From: an uncultured Poribacteria bacterium
GTDB taxonomy: Bacteria; Poribacteria; WGA-4E; PCPOR2b
Length of the DNA stretch: 64,000 nt
Assembly: GCA_958296125.1 (NCBI GenBank)
Contig: OY282444.1
Span: forward strand, 2,351,940-2,415,939
Direction: 5' to 3'
Shown: piece after piece, positions 7,681 through 16,768 of the stretch
How the letters are laid out: every line of letters begins with the position of its first letter
Numbering within the stretch: position 1 is the stretch's first letter
Made by a program: the position numbers and the translations under genes
The notes under the pieces: model-generated
What the model was told of the DNA's origin: nothing
Database searches by the model: none
The model's input: the letters and a program-made list of their open reading frames with translations, nothing else

Positions 7681-8784
7681 ATGACCATAGAACTTCCCGA
7701 TTGGGTCACATTTCCTGAGGACGACTGGGTTCAGATCACGGCAGAGGAAGCGGGGGTTGATCCGGAAAAATTTGGAGACTTCCTAGCAGGTATTGAGTGC
7801 AAGGGAGCGGCTTTCGGTGGAGAGGACCACTCCGGCAACAACTACGGTGCCATGGTTACCCGCGGTGGTTACTTGGTCCACGCTTGGGGAGATCGGCATT
7901 ATAGGCATCAAACCGCTTCCGTCGGAAAGGCGTTTATGTGGGCGATTCTCGGTTTCGCAGTTACCGACGGACGAATTGATCCGGACGAACCAATCCACAA
8001 ATACTGGACCGGCGAGGGTGAACTTTCCCACCTTCACAAGTATCTGACCGAAGGCTATCATAAGCAACTAACTTGGAGGCATATCATTGGACCAAAGCAC
8101 GAGACCCTTCACTACGGCGGATTCCCGATAGAGCTGGGGATTCGTTGGAGAGAGCAGGTTACCGGGCTTGAGGCGGTGAATGTTATACCGGGCGTTCCTG
8201 AATGGTCTAAATGGAGCGGCGATCCTTTCTATGACCTCTACTCCCATGCTGAGCCGGGCACAGTTGGTCATTATAGTAGTGCCGGATTTTGGCGATTGAG
8301 CCAAGCCCTTACCTATGTCTGGGGGGATGACCTCAAAAATGTCATTCAGGAACGGCTCTTTGATCTGATAGGTATTCCGGCCGAGCGATGGGACTGGTTC
8401 ACCGGCGGTTATGTCAAAGACCAAAAATATTTGTATCCCGCGATTCCAGATTCGTATACCTATCTCGACCCGCCCTATGAGATTAACGGGAACCCCATCC
8501 GTAGCGGGCCCGGATGGGTCGTTATCAGTGCGTCGGATCTCGCTCGGTTTGGTCATCTGAACGCGACGGGTGGCATCTGGAAGGGTGAACAAGTCATCGA
8601 TCCCGATTGGTTACGAGGGCACAGCGGGGGCAATAAGAGCGGAACGAGTGGCGAGTCCAAGTACTTCACTGCGATGGGGGTCGTCACAACGGAAGGCTTT
8701 GAATACAAGCACGCTACTGAGACGACGAGCTTTCTGCCCGAAGAGTTGTTCATCGGGCCTGTGCGAATAAGCAGGGGCTCATAA
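7681..8784 (+). CDS. Beta-lactamase-fold serine hydrolase
   Basis: A 367-residue protein of the class C beta-lactamase/penicillin-binding-protein-like family. The catalytic SxxK tetrad is in TASVGKAF near residue 81, and the second motif (YxN in the family) appears as Y-S-S in GHYSSAGFW. These proteins usually hydrolyse esters or amides. There is no signal peptide, so it is probably cytoplasmic. GAGAGGAG precedes the ATG. The C-terminus ends abruptly after IGPVRISRGS and its stop overlaps the ATG of a broken PhyH fragment (TAATG), so the 3' end may have been changed by the rearrangement that truncated that fragment. Confidence 0.85.
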   Translation: MTIELPDWVTFPEDDWVQITAEEAGVDPEKFGDFLAGIECKGAAFGGEDHSGNNYGAMVTRGGYLVHAWGDRHYRHQTASVGKAFMWAILGFAVTDGRIDPDEPIHKYWTGEGELSHLHKYLTEGYHKQLTWRHIIGPKHETLHYGGFPIELGIRWREQVTGLEAVNVIPGVPEWSKWSGDPFYDLYSHAEPGTVGHYSSAGFWRLSQALTYVWGDDLKNVIQERLFDLIGIPAERWDWFTGGYVKDQKYLYPAIPDSYTYLDPPYEINGNPIRSGPGWVVISASDLARFGHLNATGGIWKGEQVIDPDWLRGHSGGNKSGTSGESKYFTAMGVVTTEGFEYKHATETTSFLPEELFIGPVRISRGS

Positions 8785-8852
8785 TGTCAAAACTTCTGAA
8801 TGAAGATGCCACTGCACAATATCACCGGGATGGATACTATTTTCCGGTGTAA
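8784..8852 (+). pseudogene. PhyH N-terminal remnant (22 codons)
   Basis: The ATG overlaps the stop of the serine hydrolase. The 22-residue reading frame contains AQYHRDGYYFPV, the typical opening of phytanoyl-CoA dioxygenases (compare AHFKEQGYLVV at 17040), and then ends at a TAA. The oppositely transcribed propeller gene ends at 8837, inside the remnant. I read this as the 5' end of a former PhyH gene in an operon with the hydrolase, cut off by a deletion or inversion. Confidence 0.6.
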
Positions 8853-10291
8853 AGTGCGAAGAGCTTGGCGTTATTGAGGTAGACCTTAACTTTGAAAGTT
8901 CCTGCCGATTGGGAAACCATCTTATCCTCAAGACCGCTGGTGCCTGCCGCTGCCCTCCGATCGCCTTTCCATCTCACCCGATGTTCTGTTGCGTCGCCGG
9001 TGAAAGGCACACAGTCATCTTTGGAGAAGCCAGAGATCACCCGATCGAAAGGATCTACCAACTCCACCTGCAATGAGCCACCTATGGCATCGGCGTTTAT
9101 CCACAGCGAATCCGGTTCGATGCTGAGGGGCACCGTGGTTACAAGTCCTTCTTGCTCCGTTCTTAGACAGACCAACCGGTCCTTCTGAATCTTTGCTAAA
9201 CTTATCCCTCGGCGGACCGGCTCGCCGTCGCGAGGCGGCTCACCGTGCAGGTCGTTTGAACCGCCATAATAGACCCAGATCTCCTCGCCCCGCACAAAGG
9301 GGGCATGTGGGGGATACACACATCCGGAGTCAAAACTGCCGCGGGGCCCACAGACCAAAATTCGCTCACGCCCACCCGCACGATGCCATGTCCGACCGTC
9401 CTTTGAGTATGTTAGTTGAACGTCCATCTGGTTCATCCAATCGGGCATCCACGGTTCAATCTGATTCTGGGCAATCCAACCCTCGTTGAGTGTGTGGAAC
9501 ACAGACAGGAACCCGACCCGAAAATCGCGATACGCCAGCGAGCTCATACCGTAAAACTCGTGGTCCTGCGGGGGATCTTGCGCGTCGGGTTGGACGATGA
9601 TTTTCCGTGGTGTCCAGCTCTCAAAATCATCGCTCTCAGACATACAGATAATCCGGACGTTCGGTCGACCGCGAAGGTAGACAGCATATTTATGGAGATT
9701 TGGATCCCAATACGCGGCCAAGTGTGTGTCCGATCCCTCTGGAATGACCGGGTTGAGCCATCTTTGGGGCACATTCCAATGAATTCCGTCGGACGAATAC
9801 GCGACACAGACCGGCTGGACAATCCCGGCAAATCTCATTGACGCGCTCTGAAACATAAAAAGCATTTTGTATCGCTTGGCGGGGTCTAATTCAATGGGAT
9901 CTTTCATAACTCCAGTCCCCGCACCCCATCTGAACATTGGAAAGACGAGGTTATTCGCTTTGCTCCCATTGTCCTCGACGAGGTTAAGGACGGGCTTTTC
10001 CCAATGGTAGCCATCTTGTGAAACGGCATAGGCAAGCCCGTCCGCCTGTTCGCCGCGAGCATCGCTTAATTTTCGTCCCACGCCATACCACATCTTAAAC
10101 ATGTTTTCTTCGTTGTCGTAGATGACATTGATGTAGCTGCCAATGGTCCACTCCGCTTCCCAAGGCTCATCCCTGTCAATCAGTGGCTGGTCGGACACCT
10201 TCTGTGCTGGAACGATGCCTTTTGCAGCACCCTCAAGGCTCTCTATGTGTATATCGTCAATAAACAGATAGGCAGTTCCTTTGTCTGTCAT
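8837..10291 (-). CDS. Glycoside-hydrolase-type beta-propeller protein
   Basis: A 484-residue cytoplasmic protein with repeated blade-like motifs of five-bladed propellers (GH32/43-like): SQDGYHWEKP, SSDGIHWNVP, SKDGRTWHRA, each a beta-strand with Asp-Gly-x-x-Trp. It ends with a beta-sandwich-like segment (SLWINADAIGG to the C-terminus). The protein at 54386 is a full-length paralogue: both open with LF(I/L)DD and share NADA, PFTGD and a matching C-terminal strand. No signal peptide is visible. AAGGAGGG precedes the ATG. A role in glycan or sugar-derivative turnover with the neighbouring sulfatase is plausible; the substrate is unknown. Confidence 0.65.
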   Translation of the reverse strand: MTDKGTAYLFIDDIHIESLEGAAKGIVPAQKVSDQPLIDRDEPWEAEWTIGSYINVIYDNEENMFKMWYGVGRKLSDARGEQADGLAYAVSQDGYHWEKPVLNLVEDNGSKANNLVFPMFRWGAGTGVMKDPIELDPAKRYKMLFMFQSASMRFAGIVQPVCVAYSSDGIHWNVPQRWLNPVIPEGSDTHLAAYWDPNLHKYAVYLRGRPNVRIICMSESDDFESWTPRKIIVQPDAQDPPQDHEFYGMSSLAYRDFRVGFLSVFHTLNEGWIAQNQIEPWMPDWMNQMDVQLTYSKDGRTWHRAGGRERILVCGPRGSFDSGCVYPPHAPFVRGEEIWVYYGGSNDLHGEPPRDGEPVRRGISLAKIQKDRLVCLRTEQEGLVTTVPLSIEPDSLWINADAIGGSLQVELVDPFDRVISGFSKDDCVPFTGDATEHRVRWKGDRRAAAGTSGLEDKMVSQSAGTFKVKVYLNNAKLFALYTGK

Positions 10292-10598
10292 ACAATCCCT
10301 CCTTGCTTTGGATTATTGTAGCATCCCCCCGCTAGCACATTCCATAGAAATCCGTCAAACCTGTGCCCTGCACCCCGGCGATGGGCTTTGCTCAAAAAAT
10401 CGTTCCGACACTCGAAAATCTGCTTGACATCATCCACGAATGGGTTGATGATATTGGCATGGCTAAAACCAATCTGAAGAGATGGGCCCGGATTTTCGGA
10501 CGGGACTGTGCAGATTGCTGCTATACCCGGTCAGAACTGTTCCAACGATTGAACTGCTCACTTGCTAAGGCACGGATTTATATGAAAGGAAGTTTTCA
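10292..10598. other. Gene-poor spacer between propeller and sulfatase genes
   Basis: This 307-bp divergent spacer presumably holds promoters for both flanking genes, but I see no strong -35/-10 pair. A GTG-initiated frame of 79 codons (10363-10602) overlaps the sulfatase start by four bases (ATGA). It shows no recognisable motif and no ribosome-binding site, so I do not call it a gene. Confidence 0.4.
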
Positions 10599-12065
10599 AT
10601 GAACCGCCCTAATGTCATCCTCATGATGGTAGACCAGATGCGCGGTGATTGCCTAGGTGCTGATGGCAACACCTGTATCGAAACACCGAACCTCGATTAC
10701 CTTGCCGCCCGCGGAACCCGGTTTCGACACGCTTATACCGCCTCCCCCTCCTGCATTCCGGCACGAGCAACACTTATGACGGGGATGAACCAGTGGCATA
10801 CCGGTATCCTCGGCATGGGCAGCGGACAGGGACCGATTCCCAATGACTTCCCACACATGTTGGCGGGCGAATTAACTCACGTCGGATATCAGACACATCT
10901 CGTCGGGAAAGGGCACTTCACGCCCCAACGCGCGAAGATGGGTTTTGAAAGCCAAGAGTTCGATGAATCCGGACGGATGTTACGCCACGGTCTGAAGGAT
11001 GAATATCGCACATGGTTCGAGGCGGAAAAGCGGCGCGACATCACGCCCGATGACCACGGTGTCGATTGGAACTCTTGGGTTTCTCGCCCTTGGCACACCG
11101 AGGAGTACCTGCATCCAACGTCATGGACGATGAACCGTGCGATTCATTTTCTTTCTCAACGTGACCGGGAACGTTCATTCTTCCTAAATATCTCCTTCGC
11201 TCGACCGCATTCTCCCTTCGTCCCTCCCGCGCCGTATTTCGAGATGTATTATAACGGCACGACCCTACCCCCGTCTGTCGGCGACTGGGCTGCCTGTCAC
11301 GACAGACCAGAAGTCGCGGTTGACCCTAACGCATGGCGCGGAAAACATTCGGACAGACGCATTCATCGCGCCCGATCTGGTTACTATGGTGAAATCTCCT
11401 TTATTGATACCCAGATTGGTCGGTTGATGAACTGGTTTCGGCGGAATCAACAGGACACATTTGCGGATACATGGTTTATCTTTACCTCTGACCATGGTGA
11501 AATGCTTGGGGACCATAACCTGTGGCGTAAAACCTACGCTTACGAAGGCAGCGCTCGCATCCCCTTCATCGTCACCCCGCCGACCCGTGGTTCCACAGCC
11601 TCCCGTGAAGTAGCCGATGAGGTGGTCGAACTGCGCGACATTATGCCGACCATCCTAGATGCGGCTGGTGTCGATATTCCGAAAACCGTCGATGGGCAGA
11701 GCGTCGTCCCGCTAACACAGCAGCCCGACCCGAGTTGGCGTTCTTACATTCACGGTGAACATTGCACCTGTTATTCCACTGAGCAAGAGATGCAGTATGT
11801 CACTGATGGAAAACGGAAGTTGATTTGGTTACCGCGCATGGATGAGATGCAGTTTTTTAATCTTGAAGAAGATCCGGGGGAGTGCCATAACCGGATTGAC
11901 CATCCGGAATATCAGGCTGAAATTGCCAAATGGAAGGGAGACTTGATTGCGGAGCTGGCAGCGAGAGATTGTGGTTGGGTGGTAGATGGGAAGCTGGTCT
12001 CGCCACCGCCGGAAGCTCCCTTGGTGTCACCCTACAAAAACGTTCGCTGGCAGGGAGAAGCGTAA
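10599..12065 (+). CDS. Sulfatase (formylglycine-dependent)
   Basis: A 488-residue type I sulfatase of the choline-sulfatase/arylsulfatase kind, hydrolysing sulfate esters. The N-terminal metal-binding motif is NVILMMVDQMRGD. The modification site is Cys52-x-Pro-x-Arg (SCIPARATLMTG), where Cys is converted to formylglycine by an activating enzyme not seen here. The second metal cluster is SDHGEMLGDHNLWRK. No signal peptide is visible, so it may act inside the cell or on imported sulfated compounds. AAAGGAAG precedes the ATG. The nearby propeller protein, C45-type acyltransferase and PhyH genes suggest a catabolic cluster. Confidence 0.93.
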   Translation: MNRPNVILMMVDQMRGDCLGADGNTCIETPNLDYLAARGTRFRHAYTASPSCIPARATLMTGMNQWHTGILGMGSGQGPIPNDFPHMLAGELTHVGYQTHLVGKGHFTPQRAKMGFESQEFDESGRMLRHGLKDEYRTWFEAEKRRDITPDDHGVDWNSWVSRPWHTEEYLHPTSWTMNRAIHFLSQRDRERSFFLNISFARPHSPFVPPAPYFEMYYNGTTLPPSVGDWAACHDRPEVAVDPNAWRGKHSDRRIHRARSGYYGEISFIDTQIGRLMNWFRRNQQDTFADTWFIFTSDHGEMLGDHNLWRKTYAYEGSARIPFIVTPPTRGSTASREVADEVVELRDIMPTILDAAGVDIPKTVDGQSVVPLTQQPDPSWRSYIHGEHCTCYSTEQEMQYVTDGKRKLIWLPRMDEMQFFNLEEDPGECHNRIDHPEYQAEIAKWKGDLIAELAARDCGWVVDGKLVSPPPEAPLVSPYKNVRWQGEA

Positions 12066-12120
12066 AAATATAGGGTGGCAGATTCAGCTCTATAGGTTGA
12101 AACAGATGCAAGCCCGTTTC

Positions 12121-12273
12121 CATCATCGCGCCTCGGGGTCGATTTTGGTCAGCAAGTAGCAGGATAGGTGCGCGATTTAACTTTCAGGCGGAGACTTTTC
12201 CCCGCTGCGACAGGGCTTTGAGCCGCTCACATTGCTCGGTTGATAAAACCACTTGATGTTTTTGAGTAGGCAT
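12121..12273 (-). pseudogene. IS630-family transposase N-terminal remnant
   Basis: On the minus strand, ATG at 12273 opens MPTQKHQVVLSTEQCERLKA, continues to an in-frame TGA (12184-12186) after VSA, then reads on in the same frame as KLNRAPILLLADQNRPRG. This is the helix-turn-helix start typical of IS630-type transposases, which commonly read (A)RK(L/I)xRAxILLLAD. The TGA probably replaced the Arg codon. The catalytic DDE domain is absent. The rest of the 12066-12431 gap shows nothing I recognise. Confidence 0.65.
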
Positions 12274-12431
12274 TGTATACTCCATTCGTTGAGGGTGAGT
12301 TCAATCAAAACCGATAAGTCTGAGTCGCAGGATACCCTATCAACAAATTGCAACACTTGTCTGACAGAGTACACATCACGGCAGAGAAAGCGAGGCTTTT
12401 TAGTCGCGATGCTTCATCTCAAGGAACTATC

Positions 12432-13457
12432 ATGAAAATCATTGAGGTCTCAGGCTCGCCCCGCGAAATTGGCAATCTCACAGGCGAAGCGTTGCGCGAG
12501 GAAATCCGGGAGCACCTTTCTCGTTTTCCACCAAGCATCGACAGAGCCATCTGGGCACAGCGGTTTCCACGCTTTTTGGAAACACTGAAAACCTATCTGC
12601 CAGCGGTTCTCGCGGAAATCGAAGGCACGGCAGCCGGTGCCGACATCTCCCTCGATACCATTTTCCAACTGAATCTCCCAATGTACGCCAATGAACTAGT
12701 GGTTGATGAGGGGTGCACAAACATCGTATTTAACGGCGGGCCGGACGGACCGCTCTGGGGCAAGAACAATGATGGGCTTGCCAAAGACGCGCGGCGGCCC
12801 GTGTGTGCGCGAGTCATCCACCGAAACGATGCCATTCCTATGATAGGCTTTACCTTCTGCGGTATGGTTGCAACAACCGATGGAATGAACGCTGAAGGTG
12901 TAGCGGTAGGACACTCGTCGGTTGGGAGCGTTTTCCAACAAAGCGATGACTTCGTCCCGATACGGCTTTGGGCTTATGAGTCTCTGATGCAGAGTCGGAC
13001 GACATCGGAATTCGTTCGATGCCTGTCCCAAATCCCGACGCGGGGCAAGGGCTACAGTCACGTTTGCGTAGACGCGAAAGGTGTGATGTGTTCCATCGAA
13101 GCACCATGCCCGATGATGCAGGTACGCAACCCAGAACCAGACGCACGTCACATGAACTGCGTCAACTACTACCAACTTCCAACGCTTGCCGATGCCGACC
13201 GTCGCAGCGCAGACGGCAAGTGCAACGCCAAAGCGAGGCAGCATTTCCTTGAACAGAGTCTCTCCGAGTTGTCCGATTATAATCTGGCGAATATGAAAGC
13301 GATTTTGCGTCATCACGGTCCCCCAAGTATCTGCCGTCACGGTGGAACGGATGACACGTTTACAGAATATTCGACGATCGGGTTGACACAAGGTCGGCGG
13401 GTGTTGTTCGTAGACGGAAATCCATGCCAAGAAACCTACCAAGAAATTCAGCTATAA
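12432..13457 (+). CDS. C45-family autoproteolytic acyltransferase/hydrolase
   Basis: A 341-residue Ntn-hydrolase related to acyl-CoA:6-aminopenicillanate acyltransferase. The self-cleavage site is visible: Gly94-Cys95-Thr96 in DEGCTNIVF matches the Gly-Cys-Thr site of isopenicillin N acyltransferase, where Cys becomes the N-terminal nucleophile. The start is the ATG at 12432 with AAGGAAC upstream; the frame is open further 5' but that part has no homology. Such enzymes cleave or form amide bonds. PhyH follows 24 bp downstream, so an operon is likely. Confidence 0.85.
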   Translation: MKIIEVSGSPREIGNLTGEALREEIREHLSRFPPSIDRAIWAQRFPRFLETLKTYLPAVLAEIEGTAAGADISLDTIFQLNLPMYANELVVDEGCTNIVFNGGPDGPLWGKNNDGLAKDARRPVCARVIHRNDAIPMIGFTFCGMVATTDGMNAEGVAVGHSSVGSVFQQSDDFVPIRLWAYESLMQSRTTSEFVRCLSQIPTRGKGYSHVCVDAKGVMCSIEAPCPMMQVRNPEPDARHMNCVNYYQLPTLADADRRSADGKCNAKARQHFLEQSLSELSDYNLANMKAILRHHGPPSICRHGGTDDTFTEYSTIGLTQGRRVLFVDGNPCQETYQEIQL

Positions 13458-13481
13458 AAAATAAAACGGAAGGAGATTAAG

Positions 13482-14312
13482 GTGATGCAACTGGAAACCC
13501 TTTCCTCGTTTGAAGACCGACACCACGAACAGTTTATGGAGCAGGGTTACCTGCGTCTGGGCAAACTTCTATCCCCCGCCGAACTGGCTGCCATCCAGCA
13601 GCGCATAGACGATATTATGCTGGGCAAAATCCGCTACGACAACATGCGCTTTCAACTTGACCCTCGGTATACTGGAGGCGATAGGACCCGTACCGTAGGG
13701 AACGAAGAAGCAACTCTGAACTACCGGCGCATTGACGACTTGGAACAGGATCCGCTCTTTCTCGCCTATATTCAGAAGCCCCTTATCCGCCAAATCACCC
13801 GCCGCTACATCGGGGAAGACGTTTCGGTTTTTCGCTCCATGTTCATGAACAAACCCGCCGAGCGTGGGACTGAGCTGGTTTGGCACCAAGATATCGGGGT
13901 GGGTTGGAGGATTGATACCAATCCGATCACCACCGTGTGGACTGCCCTAGATGCGGCTACCGTGCACAGTGGTTGTATGCAGATCGTGCCGGGCAGCAAT
14001 AATCTGGGCATTCTCAATGAAAGGCACTTTACTTCGGAGGAGGATCAAGCGAAATATACCCGAGACGAAGATGTGATTGACTTAGAAGCGGAGGCTGGAG
14101 AAGCCGTTCTGTTACACAATTTTTTGCTGCACCGTTCAGGTGTCAACACGACCTCAGCACCCCGCCGGGCGTTCAGCGCGACCTATATGGATGTGGCAAC
14201 TCGCTCAGTGATTACGGGCGATACATTTCCGATAGTTTTCGGGGAGGGCGCGCTTTCTCCCGATACCGTGACGGGTAAAGCAGCAGAACGGATTCAGGTT
14301 TTTCATGGATAG
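13482..14312 (+). CDS. Phytanoyl-CoA dioxygenase family protein
   Basis: A 276-residue Fe(II)/2-oxoglutarate oxygenase. The triad is His135-x-Asp137 (VWHQDIG) and His217 (LLHRSG), with Arg228/229 as the likely 2-oxoglutarate anchor. The family signature appears as QIVPGSNN. GAAGGAGAT precedes two adjacent ATGs (13482 and 13485). It follows the C45-type acyltransferase closely, so the two may work in sequence on the same compound (inference). Confidence 0.92.
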   Translation: MMQLETLSSFEDRHHEQFMEQGYLRLGKLLSPAELAAIQQRIDDIMLGKIRYDNMRFQLDPRYTGGDRTRTVGNEEATLNYRRIDDLEQDPLFLAYIQKPLIRQITRRYIGEDVSVFRSMFMNKPAERGTELVWHQDIGVGWRIDTNPITTVWTALDAATVHSGCMQIVPGSNNLGILNERHFTSEEDQAKYTRDEDVIDLEAEAGEAVLLHNFLLHRSGVNTTSAPRRAFSATYMDVATRSVITGDTFPIVFGEGALSPDTVTGKAAERIQVFHG

Positions 14313-14477
14313 GAAGTTTCTAAGGGATATTAACGCAACCAGGGGAGGCGTTCCTGCGTTGTGTTATCAAGCACAGGAGGTCGATATTGGGTGCACCCCC
14401 TATCATTATTTGACAGCCTAGAGTATCACACATTTCTAAAGGGGGGCAAGGTGAAAATCACAGTGTTAGGCCCAACG

Positions 14478-14553
14478 CTGTCCGTGCCGAGACCCCCGCG
14501 AACGGGCCTGTCCCCGTTCCGAGGGCAGGCCCGATGGAATCGGGGACAGGCAG
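14478..14553. repeat. Palindromic intergenic repeat (family 1, copy A)
   Basis: The segment contains TCCGTGCCGAGAC, the reverse complement of the motif shared with 33860-33871 and 35839-35850. Next to it are CCTGTCCCCG (14508-14517) and CGGGGACAGG (14541-14550), perfect inverted arms enclosing a smaller GGGCCTG/CAGGCCC pair. It lies between the convergent PhyH and symporter genes and could fold into a strong hairpin. Confidence 0.6.
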
Positions 14554-14597
14554 GAAAGCATTGCGACTCTTTTTAGTTTCTTTCATGTTGCCGCCGA

Positions 14598-16430
14598 TTA
14601 GAGTATCTTCTCTACCGTGACAGGTAGTTCGACACCGAAGTTCGCACGATCGACAGCAGCATCGTTCAGAATGACGACACCGCTTTCCTGATGCGGTGTA
14701 TCGGCTTTCAGATGCACGGAGCGTAGACCGCCGAGCCATCGGCGGGCATCCGATACATAGATGAGGTCCCCTTCCTGAATGGAAAGTTCGTCCATCAATT
14801 CAATCGGCAGCTGCACGCGGTCGGCATCAACCGAACTTGTACGAAGTTGGAGGGGGGAGGAGGTTTTCGGCTCAGACCGATTGGGTTCACCGCCCTTAAA
14901 CAGTCGCATTCCTTCGGACAAGGTAGCGAGACAGAGCCCGGGGAGGTCTGACTTGGGTCGCGGTTTGGTAAAGAGCGTGATGCCCAAACCTAGGACAACT
15001 GTGACCAGCGTACCGAACAATCCGCGCATATATATGTATCCCTTATCGGGGGGTACGCCGTGGGCGAGTGGCTTAATCAGAAAATAGAGGGATTTGTGAT
15101 GGGTAATGAGGGTAAGTAAAGATCCCAGGAGAAGTGCCCAGAACGCCGCTGTCGGTGTGAAACGGGACCAGAGGACACCCATAAGTAGGACTACAATCAG
15201 TGATGGCAATATCGTTGTGAAGAACTTTGAGTGAGCTGTATAGATTTGATCATCCAGTTCAAAGATGGGAACTAGCACCACCCCCAGAAGGGTCGCGCCA
15301 ACGGCTGCCAAGCGAGCGGCATGGAGATAATACTTATCGTCTCTGCCCGGCACAACCGCTTTCCAGATATCATTAACTCCCACAGCAGAAACGGCGTTAA
15401 TAAGTGTATCAAGCGTGGACATCAATGCTGCTAGCAGCGCGGCGATGACGAGACCAAACACCCCCGGCTGAGTGATGACTTGCATCACCATTACGAAGAC
15501 GCTTTTCGCCTTTTCTGGAGCTTCGGGCCAACCGTAGGTCTCCATCGCTTTGCCAACCCAACCCCCATTACTGACGACGATTGCTGCAATAGGCATCAGG
15601 ACAAGCACCATAACAATCATGGCTTTGCGACCATCATGGACGGACTTGACCGACAGGAAACGCAGAATAATGCCTTGATTGATGAAAAAGAAAGCCACAG
15701 TTCCTGAAAGCGCATCACCCCAGAACGTGCCAATAAAGTGAAAGTTTGCAGGTTCGTTGAATCGAGGGAACGGGACTTTGTGCGTCGCCGGAAGTCCGTT
15801 CCAGAATGCATCCCAACCACCAACGTGATGGATGCCGAGCAGGAAGATGCCAATCCCGGCGACAAACAGGATCACGCTCTGAAACAGATCGGTCATGAGC
15901 ACCGACATTTGTCCCCCGCTGTGCATATAGGCAAGCGAAATGATTGCCACCGCCACGGCACCCATCAGTATAGGCATCCCTATGACACGGTTCAGAACGA
16001 CGGCAATCGTCTGTAGGTTCATGCCGATATAACCGACGAGATACAGCATGATCAGGATGAGCACCATGTATCGCGTGCGTCGATCGAACCTACGTTCAAA
16101 ATACTCAGGGATGGTGCTGATGCGGTTGAAATAGATAATGGGGAACCACCCTAACAGGAACAACGGCATGACGAACCAGTCGTTCGTGTAGTACGTCATA
16201 CTGGCAAGTCCACTGTCGTAGCCCAGATCGGAATAGTTGATAAAACTGTAGGATCCAACAAGGGTGGCAATACACGACGCGGCGATCAACCACCAGACGA
16301 AGCGTTGGCCGCCGAAGAAGAAGTCTGCCGTAGATTTTGTATATCGCCCGAAGTAGATACCGCAAGCCACGATAGCCGCGAAGTAGAGAACAATGACGGT
16401 GTAATCAACTGTATGGAGTGAATTGCTCAT
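14598..16430 (-). CDS. Sodium:solute symporter with C-terminal beta-barrel-like tail
   Basis: I start at the ATG at 16430 (610 residues), whose ATGA overlaps the stop of the 82-residue gene upstream, implying translational coupling. The membrane part (about 1-480) has the many hydrophobic segments of the SSS family, including the sodium-site-like region ALLAALMSTLDTLINAVSAV. After the last segment, about 110 soluble residues end in VQLPIELMDELSIQEGDLIYV and VVILNDAAVDRANFG, resembling a double-psi beta-barrel fold. Such a tail is not standard for the family and may be regulatory. The substrate is unknown, perhaps a sugar or organic acid from the catabolic genes nearby. Confidence 0.9.
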   Translation of the reverse strand: MSNSLHTVDYTVIVLYFAAIVACGIYFGRYTKSTADFFFGGQRFVWWLIAASCIATLVGSYSFINYSDLGYDSGLASMTYYTNDWFVMPLFLLGWFPIIYFNRISTIPEYFERRFDRRTRYMVLILIMLYLVGYIGMNLQTIAVVLNRVIGMPILMGAVAVAIISLAYMHSGGQMSVLMTDLFQSVILFVAGIGIFLLGIHHVGGWDAFWNGLPATHKVPFPRFNEPANFHFIGTFWGDALSGTVAFFFINQGIILRFLSVKSVHDGRKAMIVMVLVLMPIAAIVVSNGGWVGKAMETYGWPEAPEKAKSVFVMVMQVITQPGVFGLVIAALLAALMSTLDTLINAVSAVGVNDIWKAVVPGRDDKYYLHAARLAAVGATLLGVVLVPIFELDDQIYTAHSKFFTTILPSLIVVLLMGVLWSRFTPTAAFWALLLGSLLTLITHHKSLYFLIKPLAHGVPPDKGYIYMRGLFGTLVTVVLGLGITLFTKPRPKSDLPGLCLATLSEGMRLFKGGEPNRSEPKTSSPLQLRTSSVDADRVQLPIELMDELSIQEGDLIYVSDARRWLGGLRSVHLKADTPHQESGVVILNDAAVDRANFGVELPVTVEKIL

Positions 16431-16675
16431 TTGCCGGGGGGTCCCTCCATAGAATAGATCCAAATCAAGTGGATGCCTGCGAACAGGAAGAAGCCAACGA
16501 CGAGCACCCAGATAATCCGCCGGTCAGCGCGTAGTCCCTTGTATACCGCACCGGCACGGAGGGTAAGCCAGAGGGAGCAGAAAAAGAACAGCCCGCCGAA
16601 CAGGTATTGATAAAACCACGCAAACCAGTTGTCTGATAGGACACCGCGAGCGAATACAACGAATTGATCTATCAT
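16427..16675 (-). CDS. Small membrane partner of the symporter
   Basis: An 82-residue protein with two predicted membrane helices (about 16-38, WFAWFYQYLFGGLFFFCSLW, and 52-75, IIWVLVVGFFLFAGIHLIWI) joined by a basic loop. AGGAG lies about 8 bases before its ATG. Its TGA overlaps the symporter ATG in an ATGA junction. This recalls small companion subunits of some SSS transporters (for example the DUF485/YjcH type), but I do not recognise that family signature, so the partner role is inferred from coupling. Confidence 0.7.
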   Translation of the reverse strand: MIDQFVVFARGVLSDNWFAWFYQYLFGGLFFFCSLWLTLRAGAVYKGLRADRRIIWVLVVGFFLFAGIHLIWIYSMEGPPGK

Positions 16676-16759
16676 AAAGCGACTCCTAAAAAATGCCGTT
16701 CCTTTTTATAGTTAGTCGAATTTCTCGAAAAGAGTTGTTTGGCATCTATCTTATTCGCC

Positions 16760-16768
16760 ATTATAGCA
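16760..16768 (-). promoter_or_regulatory. Extended -10 promoter for the symporter operon
   Basis: On the minus strand TGCTATAAT is an extended -10 element pointing towards the gene at 16675, with only a weak TTGCCC at the -35 position. The same 13-mer ATTGTGCTATAAT occurs at 16890-16902 on the plus strand for the divergent PhyH gene. Confidence 0.5.

Noticed and set aside
10363-10602. 79-codon frame ending in an ATGA overlap with the sulfatase gene
   Set aside because: GTG start without a ribosome-binding site, no domain or motif; overlap could be chance. Mentioned in the spacer entry only.
12253-12435. 60-codon plus-strand frame overlapping the C45-type gene start
   Set aside because: It is the antisense of the IS630 remnant and the leader; no ribosome-binding site or homology.
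14361-14576. 71-codon frame beside the symporter gene
   Set aside because: It lies across the palindromic repeat, giving a Pro/Arg-rich peptide with no coding character.
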